Shown: piece by piece, positions 33,830 to 41,112 of the stretch
Position numbering within the stretch: position 1 is the stretch's first letter
Layout of the letters: each line of letters begins with the position of its first letter
Assembly: GCF_014207985.1 (NCBI RefSeq)
Contig: NZ_JACHMI010000001.1
Coordinates: 12,631,001-12,695,000 of the forward strand
Source of the DNA: Nonomuraea rubra
Lineage (GTDB): Bacteria > Actinomycetota > Actinomycetes > Streptosporangiales > Streptosporangiaceae
Length of the DNA stretch: 64,000 nucleotides
Direction of reading: 5' to 3'
Position numbers and translations under genes: made by a program
Notes under the pieces: generated by a model
What the model was told of the DNA's origin: nothing
Database searches by the model: none
What the model saw: only the letters and a program-made list of their open reading frames with translations

Positions 33830-34996
33830 ATGAGCGCACGTTACGTCCCTCTGCTGCCTGCCGAGGCCGTGGCGGCGCTGCCCGAGCGCGCCCGTGACGT
33901 CGTCGAATACCGCAAGTCCGGGTTGTCCCTCAATCACATCCAGGGCTGCCCGCTCGGCTGCGCGTACTGCATCCGCCACACCTACGGGCTCTGGGACGCC
34001 CGTCTGCCGCAGGCCCTGATGAGCGACGCCGAGGCAGTCGAACAGTTCGTCAGCCACCGGTACTTCCGGCCGCACGACACCCCGCTGCAGGTCTTCAACC
34101 GGGCCACCGACCCGTTCCTGCCGGGCGTCCGCGAGCACCTGTTCGCCGTCCTGGAAGACCTCGACAGCCGCGAACTCACCAACCACATGCTCGTGATCAC
34201 CCGTGCTCGCATGAACGTCAGCGATTGCGAGCGGCTGAACGCGCTACGGCATCTGAAGGTGACGCTGCTGTTCACGTACTCCGGGATCGGTGACAAGAGG
34301 ATCGAGCCTCACCCCGCGCAGACCGTCGTGAACTCCATGCGGCTCGCCACGGCCCACGCCGCGCGCCGGTACCGGACGATTTTCTACTGGCGGCCTTTGG
34401 TGCCCGGACTGAACGACACCACCGCTCATCTGGCGCGGGCCGCAGTGCTGTCCGGATGGGCCGACGCCACGGTGTTCACCGGCCTGTTCTACCGGGACGA
34501 GATCGCGGACTACTACCGCGCCAACGGCCTGCCCGAGCCCTACCAGGAGACCGCCCGCCGCAAGATCGTCCCTGAGACGTTGGAGAGACGCATCCTCGCG
34601 CGCTTCGCGCGCCGGCCGTCCGGCGCGCCGCCGTTGTTCAGGAAGACCTCGTGCGCTGTCTCGTACGTCCACGGCCTGCCGGACTACAACGGCCACTACG
34701 GCATCAACGAACTCTGCGACATCTGCCCGGCCGCTCAACTGGACATGTGTGCCCGAGCGCACCAGGTCCCCACCGCGCCCCAGCTCCACGAGGCCGCCGC
34801 CGGCCTGCCCGAAGCGGCCCACATGCACGTCACCGAAGTCACGGAACGGGCGGCGCAGGTGGAGGGCCTCCCGTCCGAGCAGCCGCGGTACTACCTCCAG
34901 CACCGGCTCGCCTTCCAGATCCATGACGCCGCGCACCCACATCGCCAACGGCGGCACGGCCGAGCCGACCTCGGATGGGAGAGCGCGAATGGCTGA
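33830..34996 (+). CDS. Radical SAM enzyme of unknown function
   Basis: The product is 388 aa; ATG at 33830 with GGGAGGC upstream. The canonical CX3CX2C motif is C40-C44-C47 ('GCPLGCAYCIRH'), binding the 4Fe-4S cluster that cleaves SAM. Later motifs fit the partial TIM barrel ('HMLVITRARM', 'VTLLFTYSGIGDKRIEP', 'IFYWRPLVPGLND'). Four further cysteines (C275, C296, C299, C307) near the C-terminus could hold an auxiliary cluster. It resembles uncharacterised SPL/MoaA-like actinobacterial proteins, not a viperin. It starts an overlapping gene series with an exonuclease, a dTMP kinase and a methyltransferase. Confidence 0.9.
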   Translation: MSARYVPLLPAEAVAALPERARDVVEYRKSGLSLNHIQGCPLGCAYCIRHTYGLWDARLPQALMSDAEAVEQFVSHRYFRPHDTPLQVFNRATDPFLPGVREHLFAVLEDLDSRELTNHMLVITRARMNVSDCERLNALRHLKVTLLFTYSGIGDKRIEPHPAQTVVNSMRLATAHAARRYRTIFYWRPLVPGLNDTTAHLARAAVLSGWADATVFTGLFYRDEIADYYRANGLPEPYQETARRKIVPETLERRILARFARRPSGAPPLFRKTSCAVSYVHGLPDYNGHYGINELCDICPAAQLDMCARAHQVPTAPQLHEAAAGLPEAAHMHVTEVTERAAQVEGLPSEQPRYYLQHRLAFQIHDAAHPHRQRRHGRADLGWESANG

Positions 34997-35594
34997 CCAG
35001 AACGCCCCATGGACGGAGTTCCGCTACGCGGTCGTGGACGTCGAAGGTAACGGGCAGCGCCCTCCCGACCTGGTGGAGCTGGCCATCGTGCTGATCGACG
35101 ATGGCGAGATCGGAGAGCCACTGACGTGGCTGGTCAAGCCACCCAGCCCCATCACTCCGCTAGCCCGCCGTATCCACGGCATCTCCAACGAGCAGGTGGC
35201 ATCCGCTCCGCTGGCCGCCGAATATGCCTCAGAGATCGGCGCCATCCTGGAGGACACCATCTTCGTGGCGCACAACGCCCATGTGGACCTCGGCGTGCTG
35301 ACGCGGGAACTGCGCGGGTTCCAGCCCGCCATCGTCATCGACACGCTGAAGCTGGCCCGGCGCAGGTTGCCCGGCCGTCCCTCGTACAAGCTTGGCTTCC
35401 TCGCCGAGGAGCTCAAGCTCACCGCGGACATGCCCACCGGCTCAAAGCCGCACCGCGCGGCCTATGACGCTCTCGTCTGTGCCCGCCTCCTCGCTCATAT
35501 CGCTGACGGTGCGGAGCTGGCCGACCTCCTGACCGACGCGAAGACGACCTCTTGCGAAGGATCGACCGATGACGCAGCTCCGACCCTTTTCTGA
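34989..35594 (+). CDS. DEDDh 3'-5' exonuclease (DnaQ-like)
   Basis: The product is 201 aa; the ATG at 34989 overlaps the radical SAM gene by 8 bp. Exo I 'VVDVEGNG' (D17, E19), Exo II 'VAHNAHVDLGVL' (Asp) and Exo III 'PHRAAYDALV' (His and Asp) are all present, so the enzyme should be active on single-stranded ends or on nucleotides. It lacks polymerase or helicase partners. The overlaps with both neighbours indicate stoichiometric co-expression. Confidence 0.9.
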   Translation: MADQNAPWTEFRYAVVDVEGNGQRPPDLVELAIVLIDDGEIGEPLTWLVKPPSPITPLARRIHGISNEQVASAPLAAEYASEIGAILEDTIFVAHNAHVDLGVLTRELRGFQPAIVIDTLKLARRRLPGRPSYKLGFLAEELKLTADMPTGSKPHRAAYDALVCARLLAHIADGAELADLLTDAKTTSCEGSTDDAAPTLF

Positions 35595-36234
35595 CCATCG
35601 GCGCGGCTTGTTCGTGAGCATCGACGGGCCCTCGGGCGCCGGGAAGTCGACCATCGTCGCCCACCTCTCGCAGCTTCTGGTGGCCGATGGCGAGCACGTG
35701 CACACCACCGCCGAACCGTCCAACGGCGTGCTCGGGAAGATCGCGCGCGAGATGACCGAGACCATCACCGGCCCGGCGCTGGCCTGCCTCTACGCCGCCG
35801 ACCGCTACCACCACCTTGAGACCGAGATCCAGCCCCACCTGGACGCCGGCGAGGTCGTCCTCTGCGATAGGTACGTGCCTTCGGCCCTGGTCATGCAGCG
35901 GTTCGATGGAGTGGACCCGGTCTTCCTGTGGAGCCTGAACTCCCTTGCCGAACGCCCGGACTTAGCGGTGGTCCTGGAGGGCCCGCCTGAACTGATCGCC
36001 GCACGGCTGGCGGAGCGAGGAGCGCACAACCGGTTCCAACTGACTCCCCGGTCCAGCCATGCTGAGGCGCACTTCTACCGGCAGGCGTGTGACCGGCTCA
36101 TCCAGGCCGGATACGACGTCCTACGCGTCGATGTCGGCACGGATGCCCACCAGATCGCGGTCACGATCAGGAACAGGCTCAGAGAGTTCTTCGCCGTATC
36201 GGACGATCAACCGCCGAAGACGGCCGCATGGTGA
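35569..36234 (+). CDS. tmk: Thymidylate kinase (accessory copy)
   Basis: The product is 221 aa; the start lies inside the previous gene (26-bp overlap). Walker A 'GPSGAGKST' is at residues 20-28, the DR(Y/H) motif 'CDRYVPSALV' at ~100, and a lid-like region 'RLAERGAHNRF' follows. It phosphorylates dTMP (or a modified nucleotide) to the diphosphate with ATP. As a mobile-element gene beside a radical SAM enzyme and an exonuclease, it is unlikely to be the housekeeping enzyme; a role with a modified nucleotide is an inference. Confidence 0.88.
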   Translation: MTQLRPFSDHRRGLFVSIDGPSGAGKSTIVAHLSQLLVADGEHVHTTAEPSNGVLGKIAREMTETITGPALACLYAADRYHHLETEIQPHLDAGEVVLCDRYVPSALVMQRFDGVDPVFLWSLNSLAERPDLAVVLEGPPELIAARLAERGAHNRFQLTPRSSHAEAHFYRQACDRLIQAGYDVLRVDVGTDAHQIAVTIRNRLREFFAVSDDQPPKTAAW

Positions 36235-36271
36235 CCATCTCCCCCTTCCCCGGAAATCAGGCGAGATCCTC

Positions 36272-37114
36272 ATGACCGACACCCCTCTCACGCCGCCACC
36301 CGGTGACAGCTTCAATCCGGCCGAGGCCGTGCCCGCCCGTACCTACGCCGCGTTGCGCGGGGCGGGCAAGGAGGCGTTCGCCCGCGACCGTGAAGCCGTG
36401 GACGAGCTCCGAAGGACGATCCACGAGAAGGTCGACGAGGTGGCCCAGGAGAACGCCGCCGCGTTGGTCCGCGTTGTCCACCATCTCGCGGGCCGCGGCT
36501 ACGCCCAGTTCGCCGACTTGGGATGCGGCAAGCCCGTTCAAGGCATGGACGTCCTTGGCTTGCCGGACCTGTACGACGTCGCCGCCGGCGTGAGCCCCGA
36601 CGTGCGCTGGCTCGCACTGGACTCCGACCAACTGGTTGTCACCACCTGCCGGGCACTACTGCGCGGACCCGGTATCAGCGTGGTGCAGCAGGACCTGCGT
36701 CAGAGCGCCAAGGTGCTCGACGCCATGGGCTCGCATCTCTGGCTGAGCAAACCCATCGTGGTCATCCTGGGTGCGGTGCTGCACTTCCTGACCGACGAAG
36801 AGTGCGCCGACCTCAGGTTCGCTTTGCGCGCCCGTCTCGCGCCCGGAAGCTTGGTCATCCTGACGCACGTGACCGGGGACGGCATGGATCCGGCCAACGT
36901 CGAGCGAGGCCGAGCGGCCTACGAGAAGCTGCATGGCGGCGTCCCGATCTACGTTCGCAGCGAGTCCCAGGTCATGGGCCTCGTGCGGGACTTCTCCGTT
37001 CGGGACCCGGGCGTGGTCCGGACGATCGACTTCATGCCGGAGGAGGGCGGACGTGCTCCTCTGCGGGATGCCCCGCACTTCCTCATGGTGATGGCGGAAA
37101 GCAAGGACAGATGA
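36272..37114 (+). CDS. SAM-dependent methyltransferase, PF04672-like
   Basis: The product is 280 aa from the ATG at 36272. It follows the actinobacterial methyltransferase family PF04672: 'NPAEAVPARTYAALRGAGKEAFARDREAV', 'AQFADLGCGKPVQGMDV' (SAM-binding loop), 'PIVVILGAVLHFLTD' and 'LAPGSLVILTHVTGDG'. No substrate is known for the family. It is 37 bp after the kinase and in the same direction, so it is probably the fourth gene of the radical SAM operon. Confidence 0.88.
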   Translation: MTDTPLTPPPGDSFNPAEAVPARTYAALRGAGKEAFARDREAVDELRRTIHEKVDEVAQENAAALVRVVHHLAGRGYAQFADLGCGKPVQGMDVLGLPDLYDVAAGVSPDVRWLALDSDQLVVTTCRALLRGPGISVVQQDLRQSAKVLDAMGSHLWLSKPIVVILGAVLHFLTDEECADLRFALRARLAPGSLVILTHVTGDGMDPANVERGRAAYEKLHGGVPIYVRSESQVMGLVRDFSVRDPGVVRTIDFMPEEGGRAPLRDAPHFLMVMAESKDR

Positions 37115-37175
37115 CGGCGGTATGCGGCACCGCCCCTGTACGCCATCAGACAGTCCTGTACTCCAGGAGGATTCC

Positions 37176-37463
37176 ATGTTGACCGGCAAGGCCGAAGCCG
37201 CTACCGAAGCGGCGAGGAGGCAGGGAGCGGAACTGCAGCGCCGTGCGCGTGGCTGGTTCTACCTGATGTACTCCCCTTACTGGCGCCGCCACATCGCCAT
37301 CTACATGGGCGAATGCGATCACGGCATCATCCTCCAAGCGAACAGTCCAGACGAACTCTGGCGCCTCATGAACAGCGTGGCGCCGCCTGGCTGGCAGGCA
37401 GAAGGGCTACTGCGCCTTTCTAGGAGAAACGTGCTTCCCAGCCCTCAAAGGGGGCGCGGGTGA
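37176..37463 (+). CDS. 95-aa hypothetical protein
   Basis: The ATG at 37176 follows a perfect AGGAGG (37165-37170). Sequence features: a helical N-terminus rich in Ala/Glu/Arg (KAEAATEAARRQGAEL), then an aromatic stretch 'WFYLMYSPYWRRHIAIYMGE'. No family is recognised. It is last in the radical SAM gene series and ends 57 bp before the IS256 copy; the low-complexity end (PSPQRGRG) could reflect a changed 3' end. Confidence 0.55.
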   Translation: MLTGKAEAATEAARRQGAELQRRARGWFYLMYSPYWRRHIAIYMGECDHGIILQANSPDELWRLMNSVAPPGWQAEGLLRLSRRNVLPSPQRGRG

Positions 37464-37520
37464 TGAGACGAGACGTGGCCAGGCAGGCCGTCGGGGGTGC
37501 TAGGCCGCGTCTTGGCGCGG

Positions 37521-38938
37521 TTGCGTCCACGGGAGTGGTGTACGAGTTTGACCTGGTCAAGAGGCGTGGCGTCGTGAAATGGCGACGGCCATCGCGTGAT
37601 CCTTCAAAGGCGCAAACCAAGATCGAAGGAGGCACGTGATGGCCGCGGACAACAGTGTGACGCCCGAGCAGTGGCTGACGCAGCAGATCCAGACCGGTGA
37701 CCCCGACTTGTTGCGATCCATGGTGAAGACCATGGCCGAGACGTTGATGTCAGCCGAGGCCGACAACCTGTGCGGCGCCGGTTACGGCCAGCGCAGCGAC
37801 GAGCGGACCAACCGGCGCAACGGCTACCGCACCCGCGAGTGGGACACCCGCGCAGGATCGATCGAGCTGGCCATTCCGAAGCTACGCTCAGGCTCGTACT
37901 TCCCGGACTGGCTGCTGGAACGACGGCGCCGGGCCGAGCAAGCGCTGATCAGCGTCGTTGCCACCAGCTACCTGCTCGGCGTCTCGACCCGCCGCGTGGA
38001 CAAGCTGATCGAGCAGCTCGGCATCAAGCACATCTCCAAAAGCCAGGTCTCGCAGATGGCCAGGACACTCGATGAACAGGTCGAGGCGTTCCGCACCCGG
38101 GCGCTGGATGCCGGCCCGTACACCTTCGTCTGGCTGGACGCGCTGACGCAGAAGGTGCGCGAGGGCGGGCGGATCGTCAACGTGCACGTCCTGGTCGCCA
38201 CCGGGGTGAACGCCGACGGCAGGCGCGAGATCCTCGGCCTGGACGTCACCTCGGCCGAGGACGGCGCCGGCTGGCTGGCCTTCCTTCGCGGCCTGGTCGC
38301 CCGCGGCCTGTCCGGCGTGCAGCTGGTCATCTCCGACTGTCACGCCGGGCTGGTGGCGGCGATCGGCGCCACTTTGGCCGGCGCGTCCTGGCAGCGGTGC
38401 CGCAGCCACTACCTGCGAAACTTGCTGACCTGCGTGAACAAGTCCGCGCAGCCGTTCGTGGCCACCCTGGTCCGCACCCTGTTCGACCAGCCCGACGCCG
38501 CCTCGGTGCGCGCGCAGCACGCCTGGGTCGTGCAAACACTGGAGGCCAAGCACCCGGCCGCCGCCGAGCATCTCGACGCCGCTCGGGAAGACCTGATCGC
38601 CTTCGCCGCCTTTCCCCGCGAGATCTGGCCGCAGATCTGGTCGAACAATCCGCAGGAACGGCTGAACAAAGAGATCCGCCGCCGCACCGACGTGGTCGGC
38701 ATCTTCCCCGACCGGCCCTCGATCATCCGCCTGGTCGGCGCGGTACTGGCCGAGCAGACCGACGAGTGGGTCGAAGCCCGCCGCTACATGGGCCTGGACA
38801 TCCTCGCCAAGGCCCGCATCCGAGTCGTTCCCGGCGACGCACCAGCTCAGAACCCGCTCCCGCAGACACTTACCGCTTAACCTGCAGAAACAGGATCACG
38901 CGAAGATCGATTCATACACCACGTCCGTGGACGTGACC
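37521..38938 (+). mobile_element. IS256-family insertion sequence
   Basis: One intact transposase gene lies between imperfect inverted ends: left CGTCCACGGGAGTGGTGTA (from 37524), right, read inward, CGTCCACGGACGTGGTGTA (complement of 38914-38933). The same 10 bp, CTTGGCGCGG, flank it at 37511-37520 and 38939-38948, consistent with the target duplication of 8-9 bp that IS256 elements make. The insertion interrupts no recognisable gene and separates the radical SAM operon from the lanthipeptide cluster. Confidence 0.8.
37639..38880 (+). CDS. IS256-family transposase (mutator type)
   Basis: The product is 413 aa from the ATG at 37639 (GAAGGAGG 6 bases upstream; a GTG one codon earlier is possible). 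Family features: 'LCGAGYGQRSDERTNRRNGYRTREWDTRAGSIELAIPKLR' in the N-terminal domain (catalytic domain downstream), 'YTFVWLDALTQKVREGG' with the first DDE Asp, 'GVQLVISDCHAGLVAAI' with the second, the C-x2-H type motif 'SWQRCRSHYLRNL', and the distal Glu in 'NPQERLNKEIRRRTDVVGIFP'. Full length, no frameshift, so transposition-competent in appearance. Confidence 0.95.
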   Translation: MAADNSVTPEQWLTQQIQTGDPDLLRSMVKTMAETLMSAEADNLCGAGYGQRSDERTNRRNGYRTREWDTRAGSIELAIPKLRSGSYFPDWLLERRRRAEQALISVVATSYLLGVSTRRVDKLIEQLGIKHISKSQVSQMARTLDEQVEAFRTRALDAGPYTFVWLDALTQKVREGGRIVNVHVLVATGVNADGRREILGLDVTSAEDGAGWLAFLRGLVARGLSGVQLVISDCHAGLVAAIGATLAGASWQRCRSHYLRNLLTCVNKSAQPFVATLVRTLFDQPDAASVRAQHAWVVQTLEAKHPAAAEHLDAAREDLIAFAAFPREIWPQIWSNNPQERLNKEIRRRTDVVGIFPDRPSIIRLVGAVLAEQTDEWVEARRYMGLDILAKARIRVVPGDAPAQNPLPQTLTA

Positions 38939-39174
38939 CTTGGCGCGGCCGGTCCAGGGCTCCTCGTGCCTGACCGACCGCGCGCTCCGGTACGGGTTTC
39001 GATACAGCATGGTTGGAACCCGCGCCGCCTACAACTCGCAGTCCCACGGTGGAGCCCCTGGCCGCCGGGGCTGCGAGCCCCAACTCCCAACCGCCGGCGA
39101 TGTCGCTCGCAGAGCTCCCGTTGCTGCTCCCCCCACGGTGCAAGACAGTCAGGCCAGGGCGGAGAGAGTTGACG

Positions 39175-39489
39175 ATGGCGAATGCCCACCAACGGGAGTT
39201 GGTTGAAGACGACCCCGCGTTCACGTGGGAGCCGTACAGGCCAAGCGGAGTGCTTCGGGTCACGCACACCTCGTGTTGCGGCATGTACGAGTTCGCCTCC
39301 GGGGGTGGCACCTTCTTCGTACTGCGCCACGTCGGTGGTGCCCGCTACGAGGAGACCGGCAGAGGCCGCTACCCGATCGCCCTCGCCGCCTACATCGCCC
39401 TGGTCGAACAGCATCATGCCGACCATCGCGGACGCGGGGAACGCCCGGAGCCGGACACCTACCTCGCCCGAGAGGGACGGCGCGGCTAA
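39175..39489 (+). CDS. 104-aa hypothetical protein at the head of the lanthipeptide cluster
   Basis: The ATG at 39175 has GGAGAGAG 6 bases upstream. 'FTWEPYRPSGVLRVTHTSCCGMYEF' and 'GGGTFFVLRH..' suggest a small mixed alpha/beta protein with a vicinal Cys-Cys. No family is recognised. It is 70 bp before the LanS_A-like gene and in the same direction, so it may belong to the cluster or be an older element gene. Confidence 0.5.
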   Translation: MANAHQRELVEDDPAFTWEPYRPSGVLRVTHTSCCGMYEFASGGGTFFVLRHVGGARYEETGRGRYPIALAAYIALVEQHHADHRGRGERPEPDTYLAREGRRG

Positions 39490-39559
39490 TCCCGCAGCGT
39501 TCCCACAACCACCACGATCGACCAGTTGCCCATCACGACCACGAAGAGGGGATCCACCC

Positions 39560-40792
39560 GTGACCACCGACAACGACGCTCAGAACGCTGCCGCGTTGCG
39601 CAATGACATGGCGACCGCCGTGGCCGCCACATGCGCCGAATGGGGCTTCCCGCTCCCGGTGCGGGTCGAGGCCGCGCTCCGTACGGCTCCGCGCCACCTC
39701 TTTGCCCCAGAGGTGTCGCTGGAGGCCGCCTACGCGGTGGAGCCCGTGGAGGTGAAGCGCGACGAGCACGGCGTGCTCATCTCCACCATGTCTTCGCCGG
39801 ACATCCAGGCCATGCAGCTCGTCCAGGCCGACATCCAGCCGGGGATGCGCGTGCTGGAGGTCGGATCAGGGGGATACTTCGCGTCGCTGCTGGCGGAACT
39901 GGTGGGCCCCACCGGCCACGTCACGACCATGGACATCGATCCCGAGGTGACCAACCGGGCCGGCAACTACCTGATCGCCGCCGGGTACCCGGGCGTGCAG
40001 GTCGTCACCGGCGACGCCGAGCACGGCTGGAAGGCCAACGCCCCGTACGACCGCATCATGATCACGGTGGGGGCGTGGGACGTGCCACCGGCGTGGCGCG
40101 ACCAACTCGCCGACGGCGGCAGGATCGTGCTCCCGCTGCGGATGAAGGGCATCAGTCGCTCGCTGGCCCTCCAGCGCACGAACGACCACCTCGCCGCCCT
40201 CTCGGCGGGAATCTGCGGCTTCGTCCCGATGCAGGGCGCCAGCCGGCACGACGAGCACCTGTGGCTGCTCAACGGCGAGAAGGTCGGCCTGAGGTTCGAC
40301 GATGGCAACCTGTCCGACCCGACCAAGCTCGACGGCGTGCTGGCCGGCGAACCCACCGCGGACTGGTCCGGGGTGACCGTGGCCCGGTCCGAGCCGCTCG
40401 GCGACCTGCCCCTGTGGCTGGCCACAACGCTGCCCGGCTTCTGCAACCTCACCGTGGCGGCATCCGGCGACGAGGAGCCCGGCATCGCGGTCGAGCCGGG
40501 CGGACGATGGTTCCCCTACGCGACGGTCGAGGACGACTCCTTCGCCTACCTGTCCGTGCGGCCGGCGGGCAAGAGCCACGTCGAGCTGGGTGCGCACGGC
40601 TACGGACCCCGCGGCGGTGAAGTCGCCCAGGCCATCGTCGAGCAGGTTCACATCTGGAACCGCGACCACCGCGGCCGTCCCGGCCCGGAGTTCTCGGTCT
40701 GGCCGAACGGCCACCCCACCGAGATGCCGCCCACGACCTTGGTCATTCCCAAGCAGCACACGCACGTCGCGATCTCCTGGCCGGAAGCGTAA
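39560..40792 (+). CDS. FxLD-system methyltransferase (PCMT-like, LanS_A type)
   Basis: The product is 410 aa from the GTG at 39560 (GAGGGG 8-10 bases upstream). The N-terminal half is a protein-L-isoaspartate O-methyltransferase: 'VSLEAAYAVEPVEV', '..STMSSPDIQAMQL' (substrate and motif preceding I), motif I 'RVLEVGSGGYFASLLAEL' (from residue 97) and 'GDAEHGWKANAPYDRIMITV'. A ~190-aa C-terminal domain not found in repair PCMTs follows, as in the methyltransferases of FxLD lanthipeptide clusters. LanS_A enzymes methylate an Asp in the (methyl)lanthionine-bearing peptide; succinimide formation then gives isoaspartate. It is immediately upstream of the precursor gene. Confidence 0.9.
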   Translation: MTTDNDAQNAAALRNDMATAVAATCAEWGFPLPVRVEAALRTAPRHLFAPEVSLEAAYAVEPVEVKRDEHGVLISTMSSPDIQAMQLVQADIQPGMRVLEVGSGGYFASLLAELVGPTGHVTTMDIDPEVTNRAGNYLIAAGYPGVQVVTGDAEHGWKANAPYDRIMITVGAWDVPPAWRDQLADGGRIVLPLRMKGISRSLALQRTNDHLAALSAGICGFVPMQGASRHDEHLWLLNGEKVGLRFDDGNLSDPTKLDGVLAGEPTADWSGVTVARSEPLGDLPLWLATTLPGFCNLTVAASGDEEPGIAVEPGGRWFPYATVEDDSFAYLSVRPAGKSHVELGAHGYGPRGGEVAQAIVEQVHIWNRDHRGRPGPEFSVWPNGHPTEMPPTTLVIPKQHTHVAISWPEA

Positions 40793-40850
40793 CACCGCGC
40801 CTCTGCCCAGGTGGGTTAACCAAACCCGACACAGATGAAGGAGGAGGCTC

Positions 40851-41030
40851 ATGCCCCCCACCGCCACAGCGACCACCCCGAAGCCCGTCGTCGAGGACCC
40901 CTGGGACCTCGACATGCGAGTGGTCGAGGCGAGCATCCCCATCCCCAAGATGTTGTGCTCCACCGGCGACGGCTGCGGCTCCAGCTGCTCGACGAGCGCC
41001 TGCACCACCAACGTTGCCGACCCGTCCTGA
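40851..41030 (+). CDS. FxLD-family lanthipeptide precursor, 59 aa
   Basis: The ATG at 40851 follows GAAGGAGGAGG. The leader contains 'VVEDPWDLDMRVVEA', the FxLD box with Trp in place of Phe, recognised by the LanB RRE domain. The C-terminal core (from about residue 34) has four cysteines (C36, C42, C46, C51) and ten Ser/Thr: 'MLCSTGDGCGSSCSTSACTT'. Ser/Thr dehydration by LanB and Cys addition by LanC would give up to four thioether rings. Asp40-Gly41, inside the first expected ring, is the likely LanS_A target. There is no GG cleavage motif. Too short for routine ORF calling, so easily missed. Confidence 0.92.
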   Translation: MPPTATATTPKPVVEDPWDLDMRVVEASIPIPKMLCSTGDGCGSSCSTSACTTNVADPS

Positions 41031-41042
41031 CCGCGTGAACTG

Positions 41043-41069
41043 CTGCCGGCGCCACACACGTGGGCGCCG
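41043..41069 (+). terminator. Hairpin between precursor and lanB, probable attenuator
   Basis: GCCGGCGCC (41043-41051) pairs perfectly with GGCGCCGGC (41061-41069) around a 9-base loop, 12 bp after the precursor stop. Partial termination or 3'-end protection here would yield more precursor mRNA than enzyme mRNA, as is common in lanthipeptide operons. Confidence 0.6.
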
Positions 41070-41112
41070 GCGGCACCCACACTCCCCTCTCGATCTGACG
41101 GCGGAGAGCCCG

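Noticed and set aside
33830..34996. Radical SAM protein as a prokaryotic viperin
   Set aside because: The cysteine motif is CPLGCAYC without the viperin CNYxCxxCF context, and the rest of the barrel does not resemble viperin; only the kinase neighbour is reminiscent.
37525..38932. CRISPR-like or other repeat array
   Set aside because: No regularly spaced direct repeats with unique spacers were seen here or elsewhere in the window; the paired sequences are IS ends.
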